Shown here one piece after another: positions 1-9,802 of a DNA stretch of 64,000 nucleotides. Made by a program: the position numbers and the translations under genes. Origin of the DNA: Epiperipatus broadwayi (taxonomy: Eukaryota > Onychophora > Udeonychophora > Euonychophora > Peripatidae); assembly GCA_028023455.1 (NCBI GenBank), contig JAQFVV010006238.1, forward strand, positions 5,960,572 to 6,024,571, given 5' to 3'. Numbering within the stretch: the stretch's first letter is position 1; every line of letters begins with the position of its first letter. The notes beneath the pieces were generated by a model, which made no database searches, had not been told where the DNA came from, and saw nothing but the letters and a program-made list of their open reading frames with translations.

Positions 1-175
1 CTAAAGCATTACATTAAAATTCAATATTCAAGAATCTGAGGGTCCATGTTCGATTCCCAAGAGGAGAGAATGAAACTTTCTCAAAATGTTGTGCATATTC
101 TAAGCTGTGTACTATTACTAACAGTTGAATGCATTTGGAATATTTAAATAAAGTTAATTTTTTCTAAAGACATTC
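1..175 (+). mobile_element. SINE family 1 (tRNA-derived), 5' end cut by the window edge
   Basis: A Pol III B-box-like motif (GTTCGATTCCC, about 48-58) is followed by a tail containing 'ACAGTTGAATGCATTTGG' and 'TTTTTTCTAAAGACATTC'. The same order of motifs recurs near 21.1 kb and, more diverged, near 55.7 kb; the tRNA-like head also recurs at 63.7 kb and inverted at 20.6 kb. Dispersed copies with one shared tail indicate a SINE rather than a tRNA gene. The A box lies outside or is decayed. Confidence 0.6.
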
Positions 176-2495
176 AATACTTATCTTCTTAGATGATGGG
201 AATAATCCAATATATAAATGCCAATAATCTTATGTTTTTGAATCCATGCTATGTAGATGTGATTCTGGGCCAATAACTATATATTTAATGAAACTTTAAC
301 TAAAAGTGTTTGATATATGTATGGCTACATTATTTCTAGTTTTGATTCCCGAGTCCTCATTCAAATAAGCAAAAACTATAAACAATTCTAAAAGTGATTT
401 AAATACATTATCATTTGATGATTATTGATTATTCAACCTTAATATAGATGGCACTAGGACAGAGAAATGTAATTCTTTTAACGCTCTATATTTTAACATC
501 TCAATATTTAATAATACATTGCAAGTTTTTACGACATTTTAAAATTAAACGGTTGTATGAATTTACAATACAATTTAATCACTGAATATAATTATCATTA
601 AATTAATAATTTGATGATAACTTCCCTTATTGAAGAAACGTATAAATATGCTTGATTATTTATAGCCATATATAAAAATAATTTGATATACTGTATGTTT
701 AATTCATTTGCTGTTCGCCAATCCATTCCTTTTATTATTGGGGGGAGGGGGGGAAGGATTGCATTGGTAAAAACGTTTTATTACTCTATTTTTATTATTT
801 ATTTTTTAAACGTTGAGTAAAATTATTGATAACAATATTGAATATTTTTACAGCAATAGTTTTATTTCCTTTTAAACAAATAACTAAATATAAAAGAGAG
901 GAAAAAAACAATAGTTTGAATATTAAAGCTCGTTCATAAATTATTTTCACTTAAATGATTCTAAAAAAATGTATTATTATAAAGATTTCTTTTCATCATT
1001 TTATATATATATATAATTTCAAATATGACAGCGACCTCTTTCTAATTACTTCGAAATCATGAATATAAATATGAATAGACCATGTATAGCAAATCGTAAT
1101 ACCAAGATTGACAGTTAGACCAACACCTCGTTTTAATTTAAAAAATTACCATCACCATATACAAATGGCGTTGCCCAAACACTTGGCTCTAATTGTAATG
1201 TCATGTGATACTTACATTTTCCCATTGTTTATGATTTTTCATCAGAATCGTTTAGTTTACAGACAATTTATAAATCTTCAACTTTTATAAAATTATATTC
1301 TTCAGTAAGAATTGCTATTTTTTGTTTCTATGCCTATTCAAAAGCCATGTTGTATTTATAATATGCTATGTAGGTTAATGGCTTGAACAGATCAAAGATT
1401 TTAAACTTTTGAAAAAATCATTTTGTTTATTAAACTATATAAGCCTGATATGCAGTGGAGGTGTGATATTCATTATATTTAATTCCAAACTCCCTTACAT
1501 ATATCACATGTTATGTATATAGGCAACATTTTGTTTATAGGTTTGATTACAATGAAATGCTTTATTGAAATACAAATGTACAGAATTTTTGTCATGCATA
1601 TATAGGCAATCCTTGATTTTCTTACCTAATTGTTTCCTGAAACATGTATGAAAGTTGAAATGTACAAAAGTAGAACAATATATAATAAAGTATTTATTTG
1701 TTAATGAGGTGTTTTAGCATATATATAAATAACACTTTATTGATTTTTATTTGGTGTTTTCTTTATAAATTTATCAAGAGATAGTTGAATTGTACTCTTC
1801 TTGGTTACGGATTAAATCCAGACACCAAGGTTGATTATGGATAATTTCAGACAATGAAAATCATTATATATATTACATTAATACAATAATTATATATATT
1901 TTTTTAAAAATTACACTTAATATCAGATTTTTTAAAAATATATAATCCTCTCCAATAATTAATCCACTTTTTTCCTTAATTACAACATTACTTATAATAT
2001 TATCTAATCAGTGAAAAATATTACTGTTTTCTAGTAAAATCCAATTCCCTGCTGATTAGACAATTCACAAAATTATTACAATCTTTGATTAGATTATGAT
2101 TCCCTCAAATAGTTTTCAATAATAAATTTGTACAATTATTTACATTATGCTTTAAAGTTACAATTTAGTTTCCATTTCCATCATAACACTTTGGTCTTTT
2201 TTTTTCTTTTAGTTAAACACTTAGGCTATCTTTTGAAAAAAATTCCTACATTACAAAGTGCTTTAGTTATATTTTTACTTTTGCTAAAATACTTTTACTT
2301 TATTTATTAATTTGAGATTAGAATACCTTTTGTTTATTTTCTAACATATTTTTATTTATTTTAAAAATATTTTTACTTTTATTTCTTAAATTAACAGTTC
2401 TTTTTCATTTATTATAAATTATATACTTTTTTTTTCTGAATATTTTTAAATGTTTCATGTAACACATATATTTACGTATGTGTTTCTGTATACAT
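176..2495. other. AT-rich DNA without recognised genes
   Basis: All reading frames are short and of biased, low-complexity composition. A G-run at about 740-757 could form a G-quadruplex. No RNA gene, inverted repeat or transposon end was recognised. Confidence 0.6.
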
Positions 2496-2502
2496 ATATG
2501 TC

Positions 2503-2748
<246 letters not shown>

Positions 2749-3110
2749 TAGGAATTTAGTTCACTTAATTATTTATTTGCATCTTTAAAAGTGAAAATAC
2801 AGCTGCAGATCTGATGATATATAATTTTATCCATGAGCTAACATTTTTATTAAAAAATAATAATTTTTATCTTTATATAACTTTATATGATTTTTATAAT
2901 ATTGTTCATACTTTGAAGTTTAATATTAAATGTTCACTAATAGAAAATCACTTATATTCTTCAAATTTACAGATACAAAGTGCAGAAGTTAGAATAAGAA
3001 AATTTATCTTAAATGAGATGCTTTTATACAGTTGAAAACAAACTATTGTAACTCCATTACTAAACTATAATAAATACAATCTTTAAGCATTCTCAATGAT
3101 GAGAACTATT

Positions 3111-3202
3111 AACAAAGACAAATGTTATATATATATATAATGGTGGATGCTAGTTCAACAAAGACAAATGTTATATATATATATAATGGTGGATGCTAGT
3201 TC
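3111..3202 (+). repeat. 46 bp tandem duplication
   Basis: Two head-to-tail 46 bp units (3111-3156 and 3157-3202), each beginning AACAAAGACAAATG, containing a short TA run and ending GGTGGATGCTAGTTC. I see no difference between them, so the duplication is recent or maintained. Confidence 0.95.
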
Positions 3203-3360
3203 ATCGAAATATCAGTTTGTAATGCAAAATAACACATGGTTAATCCCAAAAATAATAATTTATATATATATATTAATAAAAGAATTAAGTCATATATATC
3301 TGACTTAAATTAATAAGCTTGTATTACAAATGTAATATAATGAGCATGCTAATAGATCTA

Positions 3361-3932
3361 TACAAGCTTTTCCAATAAATACCCCAAGAAAAAGTATTTA
3401 AAAATCTCTATCTAGAATTACCTTTACCCCCAAACTTGTTTCAAGCTACTGGCTATCCTCAGTGAGACACTAGGATATTCAGACACTAGGTCCAAAATGC
3501 CACTTCAAGCTCAACATTTAACTATTAAGTACAAAATCTAATTTTTTCAGACATCTATATGTTTTCAAATCCAGCTATCTAATTTAAATAGCCATATGGA
3601 ACTGAACTAAGTTCAGCTACATCATATATTAATAGCCTTAGCAATATAACATCACCAAAGCCTCAAAAGCCAAAGTATAATATAGCTATTTAAGTTAAGT
3701 AAATGGATTTGAAGACATGTAGATGTATGAAAATTTCAGATTTACCACTTAATAGTTAAGTATTAGATATATGCTGATCTTGAACTGATATTTTAGAACT
3801 AGTGTTTGATTATCATAATGCCTCACTGAGAGTAGCCCACAGATTGAAACTGGTATGGTAGGTAAGAATAATTCTGGATAGAGCTTTTTAAAGGTTTTCT
3901 TTTGAAGTATTTATCAGAAAAGCTATATATAC
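3361..3932. repeat. Long foldback repeat, arms about 240 bp
   Basis: The left arm (about 3361-3597) matches the reverse complement of the right arm (about 3680-3932) over motifs such as 'AAATCTCTATC(T/C)AGAATTA', 'CTCAGTGAG' and 'CTTAACTATTAAGT'. The loop is about 80 bp. A diverged copy of one arm plus the centre is at 61.1-61.4 kb, so this is a dispersed inverted-repeat (MITE-like) family. No coding capacity. Confidence 0.75.
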
Positions 3933-3935
3933 AAG

Positions 3936-4201
3936 GAGGTGATATCCATTAAATAGGGATAAACATTAACTTTTGATGTTACTAATAAATTATCAATTAC
4001 TACTAATTAATAATCTAAGACTTAGCAAGTTAGTCTTATAAACCAATAATAGCTCTTTTGTTGGTAGTCTTTGAAAGAGATATTAAAAGTTTATGAGAAA
4101 AACTTGCTTAGCCTTAAGAATTGTTAACAAATAGTAATTGATAATTTCTTAGTAATATGAAAAGTTAGAGGTTATCTCTATTTAATCGATATTATCTCCT
4201 C
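3936..4201. repeat. Second foldback repeat, arms about 110 bp
   Basis: It starts GAGGTGATATCCATTAAATAG and ends in the complementary order (TATTTAATCGATATTATCTCCTC). Internal matches include AAATTATCAATTACTA on both sides. It abuts the preceding foldback with almost no gap, yet its arm sequence differs, so it is a separate element. Confidence 0.75.
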
Positions 4202-4815
4202 ATTTTTATTCATTATTATAATAACAAGCTATATAAACACTTAATTCAATCTATTATGGTTGAATATAATGTTTGTTTTTGACAACAATGTTAAGCACTG
4301 AAAATGCAATGAGATTGTATTTAATGATTAATGTTTTATCTGTACCTTTGATTCTTAATACAGCAGTAACTTTGTGATTGGTAGTTATATCTTCGCAATA
4401 TTTTTGCCTATGCTTTTCAGATATGGAAAATGTTTTATGCTTTTATTATGAAGAAACTGATTATAGCTTTTATTGGGAAAGGATTATTTATGATTTTCAA
4501 ATTTATATGTATAGTGTACACTATAAAAGTTAAGTAAATTAACTTTATATTGTTTTTACATTTATATTTTCCATTTTGTATTGTATTTTTTCTGTGAAAA
4601 TAAGTATTTTGAATGGTAACTTTGGGCACTAAATTAGATTACATCTAAATATTTGTGTGTTGCTGTGTGATAAATAAAAGGGTTCTAGAATAAATGGATT
4701 TTGAACAACTTACATTTGTGGCAAAACCAATAAAATAATTTTATATGAATAATAATTTTTTTTTAAATGATGATTGTAAATTTTCAAACAATTGCATGAA
4801 CTTCATTTAATTATT
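4202..4815. other. AT-rich stretch without recognised features
   Basis: Short minus-strand frames here are low-complexity and lack any domain signature. The final part may already belong to the 5' leader of the LINE that follows. Confidence 0.5.
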
Positions 4816-5264
4816 TAGTTGAAAGCAAGGATAGAGGTCACTACTATCTAATATAGAAAGTAAGCCACGAGTACATTTAGAGAGATAGATTATCAGATAA
4901 GAAAACAAAGTTTTTATCTTTAAATTTGTTTAATCTGAGAGCATTAATAGTTATTAATATTAATTATTATTGTGTATGAAAGTTTAATTAGTCGTTAAGA
5001 GTATTTGAAAGATTGAAAATTGTGTTTTTTTATTTGTTTTTAGTTGTTTTTAAAGTTTTTTTTCAGTTTGTTATTTATATATATAGGAATTTTTTAAAAA
5101 GTTTTTTTTAAAGTTTTATTATTTATATATTGTTATTTTATATATAGAATTTTTTTTTTTTATAGAAAAGTTATTTTGTTGATTAGTTTTTAGTAAATTT
5201 ATTATTAAAAATTATTTAATTTTAAGATAAAATATAACGTTCGAAAATACGTAAAATAAATAAT

Positions 5265-6182
5265 ATGGATTGCATTTGTATTCCACAATGTTTATATAAT
5301 AGGAAAAAAGAAATTAGGCGTGCTGTGGTAGAATGTACTATATGTGATGAAGTTTTTCACTTGAAATGTTTAAATAAGACTAGGAAGGATGTAATAGGTT
5401 TATGGTTATGTAGTCAGTGTGTAAATATGATAAAAGAGGTGAGAAAGTGTTTTCAAAGTGTAGATAGTCGAAGGACAGTGGGTGGAGAAAATAATAGTGT
5501 AATGGAGATGATTAGTCAAAGAATAAATAAGATAGAGGAAGAACTGAAGGATGTAGAAGTAAAATTAAAATCATTAGAGATAAAATGTGAGGAGATAAAG
5601 GAATTATTGAATAGGAATGATAAGGAAGAAATAGATAAGGAGGATCAGAAGGTATTAGAAAATGTTATGGATGGAGTAGAAAAAGTAGATTATGAAACAG
5701 TATTGATAGGAGATTCACTAATTAGAGAATGTGGGGATATAATTGCAAGGGAAAATAGAAGTAGGTATGTAAGAGTATGTTTGCCTGGAGCTAGAATTAG
5801 GGATGTAGTAGATAAAGTAAAAAAGCAAGGTAGTAGAGATGTGTATGTTATGGTAGGGACTAATAATTTATCAGAATTATCAGAGAGAATAATGGATGAG
5901 TATGTAGATTTGATTAGGAACTTGACTATGATTAAAGGAAGAGTAGGAGTAGTTGGATTATTACCAAGATTTGATAAGAGATATTTGTTAGATAGGGCAT
6001 GTTCTATAAATGAGAGATTGAAAAAATTGTGTGAGAGAAATAATGTTATGTTTGTGGATGTGTGGGATTGTTTTATTGGAAAGAGGGAGTTATATAGTAA
6101 AGATGGGTTGCATTTAGGAAAACAAGGAAGTGAAGTTTTAGGAAGTTTGATTTATAAAGAATTTTTTTCAGGAAACTTATAA
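5265..6182 (+). CDS. LINE ORF1 protein: PHD-like zinc finger, coiled coil, GDSL/SGNH esterase
   Basis: A 305-residue intact ORF. Residues 3-52 form a PHD-like C4HC3 zinc finger (C3/C5, C9, C24, C27, H32, C35, W47, C49, C52). Residues about 80-135 are Glu/Lys-rich and heptad-like, probably a coiled coil for trimerisation or RNP assembly. Residues about 143-300 are an SGNH-hydrolase domain: block I GDS at 149-151 with Ser151 as nucleophile, GTNN at 198-201, and the D-x-x-H block at Asp280 to His283, so the catalytic residues all look present. In CR1-group LINEs this ORF1 binds element RNA and its esterase is thought to act on lipids or acyl groups; the true substrate is unknown. The start is the first ATG of the open frame. 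It is followed, in another frame, by ORF2, whose frame is open from the ORF1 stop onward. No frameshift or stop is visible. Confidence 0.85.
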   Translation: MDCICIPQCLYNRKKEIRRAVVECTICDEVFHLKCLNKTRKDVIGLWLCSQCVNMIKEVRKCFQSVDSRRTVGGENNSVMEMISQRINKIEEELKDVEVKLKSLEIKCEEIKELLNRNDKEEIDKEDQKVLENVMDGVEKVDYETVLIGDSLIRECGDIIARENRSRYVRVCLPGARIRDVVDKVKKQGSRDVYVMVGTNNLSELSERIMDEYVDLIRNLTMIKGRVGVVGLLPRFDKRYLLDRACSINERLKKLCERNNVMFVDVWDCFIGKRELYSKDGLHLGKQGSEVLGSLIYKEFFSGNL

Positions 6183-6283
6183 AGGGGGGTGGGTTTTTAA
6201 ATTGTAATATTATTAAAAAGAAAAAGAATGGATGGAATATAAGAAATAAACAAAATGAATTTGATTTAAATATAAATATAGAT

Positions 6284-6529
6284 ATGGAGAAGGAATGGGT
6301 TTGTAAAATTAATGGTAAGAAAGTAATTTATAAATGTAATGGAGAAGAAAGAATTAAAAGAATTTATAAAAGAGTAGTTAGGAAAGAAGAAATTGTTAAA
6401 ATTGGGTTTTTGAATATGCAAGGTGGTAGGAGACCAGAAAAGTGGATGGAATTAAATAAAGCAATTGAAAATGAAGAGCTTGAGGTATTAGCAGTAGTGG
6501 AAACACAAGAGAAGAAGAACCTATTTTGA
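6284..6529 (+). pseudogene. LINE ORF2 N-terminal fragment: start of AP-type endonuclease
   Basis: An 81-codon piece carrying the first endonuclease block: IGFLNMQG (the Asn-containing strand) and, near its end, LAVVETQE with the expected catalytic Glu. The frame is open upstream as far as the ORF1 stop, so 6284 need not be the true start. It ends through an apparent one-base loss in the GAGAAGAAG run near 6515-6520; the protein continues in the next frame. In an intact element this domain nicks target DNA to prime reverse transcription. Confidence 0.75.
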
Positions 6530-6993
6530 AACAGTTGGTATGGCAGGGTATAAATAGAAAAGAAAAAGAAAAAAGGGGTGGTGGTATAGGTGTTATATCA
6601 AAAAAATATTTAAATATTGTTAAATGTCAAGAACATTTGTGGTTTGAAATAAGGTTGGGTAGTCAAGAATGGATGGTGGCTATAGTTTATATAGCCACTG
6701 GAGATAGTCAAATTATAATGGAATGGAATAGTAATATATATGAATGTCTAGTTAAAGATATACAAAGTTTTAAAGAAAAGGGGAAGAAAATAATGGTTAT
6801 AGGGGATATGAATGGACATATTGAAGAAATTGATGATGTAGATAATAAAAATGGGCAGCTTTTGAAGGAATTTTGTCAGAAAGTGAATTTGAGTATTGGA
6901 AATTTATTAAATATTTATGAGGGACAATACACATGGTCTAGAAATAATATATTTCATACAATAGATTATGTATTGGTAAAGAAAGAGGGATAA
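6526..6993 (+). pseudogene. LINE ORF2 fragment: remainder of the endonuclease
   Basis: About 155 codons with the remaining endonuclease signatures: GGGIGVISKK, WMVAIVYIATGD, VIGDMNGHI (the G-D-x-N motif), YTWSRNN and HTIDYVLV. The reading frame differs from the fragment before it and is lost again near 6985 by another single-base shift. The catalytic SDHN motif therefore lies in the next frame (about 7040). All motifs survive, so inactivation is recent. Confidence 0.8.
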
Positions 6994-7042
6994 TGAAGAA
7001 AAAGTAAGCACTAGTGATAATGAAGAAAAAGTATGCACTAGT
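6989..7042 (+). repeat. 27 bp tandem duplication inside the endonuclease region
   Basis: Two 27 bp units (6989-7015, 7016-7042) reading GATAATGAAGAAAAAGTA then a variable base pair and CACTAGT. The length is a multiple of three, so the duplication itself keeps frame. It places two copies of Asp-Asn-Glu-Glu-Lys-Val just before the terminal SDHN endonuclease motif. Confidence 0.9.
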
Positions 7043-7066
7043 GATCATAACTTCATTGTAATTGAA

Positions 7067-7294
7067 ATGGTTAGTAATGTGATGGAGAATAGAAATAAAA
7101 GTAGAAATAATAGTGAAAGATGTGGATGGAGAGTGAATGATAAGAATAAGTTGGAAGAGTATAAAATACAAGTTGAAGAAATTATGGAAGAGTGGGTTGG
7201 GGATGAGTATAAGGACTGGTGTAAAGAAGTAGAAAAAGTGGCAAATAGGGTTTTAGGTGAGAATATTCAGAAGAATAAAAGTAATAAAAAATGA
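7067..7294 (+). pseudogene. LINE ORF2 fragment: linker between endonuclease and RT
   Basis: A charged 75-codon segment following the endonuclease SDHN motif (about 7034-7050, same frame). It has no motif of its own beyond a Trp/Glu-rich stretch (EEYKIQVEEIMEEWVGDEY) typical of the linker between endonuclease and RT. The frame breaks in the A-rich run at 7284-7292, where a one-base slip moves the rest of ORF2 into the frame of the next ORF (ATGA overlap). Confidence 0.65.
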
Positions 7295-9663
7295 GAATTA
7301 GTAAAAGTGTAAAAGAGAGGAAAGAAGCATGTAGAGAATATAAGTGTGCTATTAAGAATAAGGAAAGTGAAAAAGATATTAATGCTAAATGGGAAAAGTA
7401 CTTAGAAAAGAAGAAGTTAGCTAAAATAGATAATTATAGAGAGAGAATGAAATTGAATAGTAAATTGTTGGAGGATATTAATAAAAGTGGAAGAGATGGG
7501 AGTAAAAAATTTTGGAATTACATTAAAAGGAGGAATGTAGGGGAGAGAGAGATAGTATTACTAGATGATGAGGGAATAGAGTGTAGCTCTAGAGAAGATT
7601 TAGAGATAATCTTAAATAGATATGTAATGAATATAGAAAAGATGTTAGATGTGAATGATAGAGTGATAGAAAACATGAAAGCATATAGTAATGGGAATAT
7701 TAGGTTTTCAGAAAATGAACTGAATGAGGTAGAGAAGAAATTGAAAAGTGGAAAGGCAAGAGGTTTAGATGGATGGGCAGCAGAGATGGTAATGAATTTA
7801 GGATATAGGGCAAAAGTAAAGTTATTATCTTGTTTTAATAAAATGGCACAGAATAGAGTTTTTCCAAGTAGTTGGAGTAATACAAGAGTAAGATTATTAT
7901 TTAAAGGAAAGGGTAAGGATCATAGAAAGTTGAATAATTATAGACCAATAGCGGTAACATCAGTTTTATATAAAGTTTTCTCATATATGGTGGCTAGAAG
8001 AGTTGTAAAATGGATGGAAGGGAATAATGTAGTGGGGGAAATGCAAGGAGGTTTTAGATTAGATAGGCATATAGGAGATAGTTTATTTGTAGTTACACAA
8101 CTTATGGATATGAGTAGGAATTTAGGTAAACAGTTATATATGAGTTTTATAGATATAGAGAAGGCATATGATAGAGTAGATAGAAATAGATTATGGATAA
8201 GTTTAGCAAATTTGGGAATGGATGAAGCTTTAATAGATATTATTAAGAAATTATATGAAAATAATTATTATATATATCAATTAGGGAATATAGAATCAGT
8301 TAAAGTTAAAAATGGGGTGGGGCTAAGGCAAGGATGCCCTATGTCACCTATTTTGTTTGTGTTGTATTTGAGTGAAATGGAAAGAGCAATAGAAAGATTA
8401 GGAAGAGGGATAGAGATACCGTTAATAGGTAGTAAGGGAGTATATATTTTGTCAGGTCTTTTTTTTGCAGATGATATATTTTTGTGTGCAGAAAGAAGAG
8501 AAGATATGGAAGTTATGTTGAGGACATGTGCAAGGGTTGGTAAAGAGATGGGGATTAAATTTAGTGAAGAAAAATCAAATATAATGATGGTTAATACTGG
8601 GGAAAGAGAAGATGTAGAATTTTTATTGGGAGATATTAAGTTAAGTGTGGTGAATAGATATAGTTATTTGGGAATTATTTTAAGTAATCAGAAAAATTAT
8701 TTGGATGAATGGGAGAAAAAATTGATAAATGAAGCAAAGAAAAGAAAGGGATTGATAAAGAAATTAACAGTGTTTTCATATAATAAATATGATGTAGTTA
8801 GAATTATATGGAAAGGAGTTGCAGTAGCAGGGTTAACATATGGTAATGATGCATTATATGTTAGTAAAGAGGTATTAAATTACTTAGAAAAAGTTCAAAG
8901 GGAAGTAGGAAGACATGCATTGGATGCAGATGTATGGACAGCAAAAGAGGCAATTCAAGGAGAAATGGGATGGTCAAGTTTTCATATGAGAGATGCAAAA
9001 AGTAAAATGAAAATGTTTGGTAGATTGCAGTTTATGGATAATAAAAGAATAGCTAAAATAGTATTTAATTGGGTTATGAGTAAAGGGCAGGTAACAAGAT
9101 GGGTGAGAAAGGTAATGTGGTATGCAAAAGATTTGGATAAAGAATTTATATCAGTATATTTGTACAAAAGATGGGATGATTGTGTTAAGAGGATTGTTGA
9201 GTGTTGTAGTAGTAAGGAATGGGATAAAAGAATAGATTTATTAATAAAGAATAGGGAGTTAGAGAGATGGAGAAATAGTATGGAGAGTAAAAAGAGTTTA
9301 AATATATATAGAAATAAACAGAATATTAGGTGTGAGTTAATATATGATAATAGTAAGGAAAGTAGTTTATTATTTAAGGCTCGAACGGGATCTTTAGCTA
9401 CAAGAGAATATACATGTAAATGGAAAAAAATGGGTGATTTATTTTGTAAATTATGTAAGGAAGGAATAGAAAATATTAGGCATTTGTTAATTGAATGTAA
9501 ATGCTTGAAAACAGAAAGGGTACATATAATGAAGTTATGGAAGAATAAATATGAAAAAAGTGATTATACAGAAAGTGAATTATTGGTTTTTATGCTGGGT
9601 TTGGGAAAAGATAAAGGGGATTTAGATATAAAGGTTATAGAGTTGACAAAGATTATGTTGTGA
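7291..9663 (+). CDS. LINE ORF2 reverse transcriptase with C-terminal CCHC knuckle
   Basis: A 790-codon uninterrupted ORF; the ATG is probably internal to the original ORF2. RT blocks are complete and in order: LLFKGKGKDHRKLNNYRPI (about residues 205-223), MSFIDIEKAYDRVDR (first catalytic Asp), GLRQGCPMSPILF, and FFADDIFL with the catalytic Asp pair at 394-395. After the thumb region a conserved YLGIIL strand is visible, and near residues 718-735 a knuckle of the form C-x2-C...H-x4-C (FCKLCKE...RHLLIEC), a common C-terminal feature of LINEs without RNase H. In an intact element it copies the element RNA at the nicked target. The long intact frame suggests a young copy, but the protein lacks its endonuclease because of three upstream frameshifts. 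Leu, Ser and Arg codons avoid C (TTA/TTG, AGT, AGA/AGG). Confidence 0.88.
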   Translation: MRISKSVKERKEACREYKCAIKNKESEKDINAKWEKYLEKKKLAKIDNYRERMKLNSKLLEDINKSGRDGSKKFWNYIKRRNVGEREIVLLDDEGIECSSREDLEIILNRYVMNIEKMLDVNDRVIENMKAYSNGNIRFSENELNEVEKKLKSGKARGLDGWAAEMVMNLGYRAKVKLLSCFNKMAQNRVFPSSWSNTRVRLLFKGKGKDHRKLNNYRPIAVTSVLYKVFSYMVARRVVKWMEGNNVVGEMQGGFRLDRHIGDSLFVVTQLMDMSRNLGKQLYMSFIDIEKAYDRVDRNRLWISLANLGMDEALIDIIKKLYENNYYIYQLGNIESVKVKNGVGLRQGCPMSPILFVLYLSEMERAIERLGRGIEIPLIGSKGVYILSGLFFADDIFLCAERREDMEVMLRTCARVGKEMGIKFSEEKSNIMMVNTGEREDVEFLLGDIKLSVVNRYSYLGIILSNQKNYLDEWEKKLINEAKKRKGLIKKLTVFSYNKYDVVRIIWKGVAVAGLTYGNDALYVSKEVLNYLEKVQREVGRHALDADVWTAKEAIQGEMGWSSFHMRDAKSKMKMFGRLQFMDNKRIAKIVFNWVMSKGQVTRWVRKVMWYAKDLDKEFISVYLYKRWDDCVKRIVECCSSKEWDKRIDLLIKNRELERWRNSMESKKSLNIYRNKQNIRCELIYDNSKESSLLFKARTGSLATREYTCKWKKMGDLFCKLCKEGIENIRHLLIECKCLKTERVHIMKLWKNKYEKSDYTESELLVFMLGLGKDKGDLDIKVIELTKIML

Positions 9664-9802
9664 AAATGGGATGGAGCAGAATATGGGAAAATTTAGAGTG
9701 GGGAATGGAAAATAAAGTGGCTAACAGGTTTATCTGGGCATAATTGCTGAGATATTCTTGACTTCGTTTAAGGAGAAGCCATAATACATCACATCACATC
9801 AC
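9664..9802 (+). other. LINE 3' UTR and (ACATC)n tail
   Basis: About 120 nt follow the ORF2 stop, ending with three to four ACATC repeats. LINE machinery recognises such 3' structures to start reverse transcription. The sequence after 9802 loses the purine-rich texture of the element. Confidence 0.7.

Larger units (their letters stand above)
4820..9802 (+). mobile_element. CR1/L2-like non-LTR retrotransposon (LINE), near full length
   Basis: A two-ORF LINE: ORF1 with PHD finger and GDSL-type esterase, ORF2 with apurinic-type endonuclease, reverse transcriptase and a C-terminal CCHC-like knuckle. The 3' end is a short ACATC tandem tail (about 9786-9802), as is usual for LINEs ending in a microsatellite instead of poly(A). 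The 5' boundary is uncertain; the leader is T-rich and I set it near 4820 by change of texture only. I found no convincing target-site duplication. The PHD plus esterase ORF1 is known from CR1-group elements; assignment to CR1 versus a neighbouring clade needs a phylogeny. The sense strand is very poor in C throughout the coding part. Confidence 0.85.
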
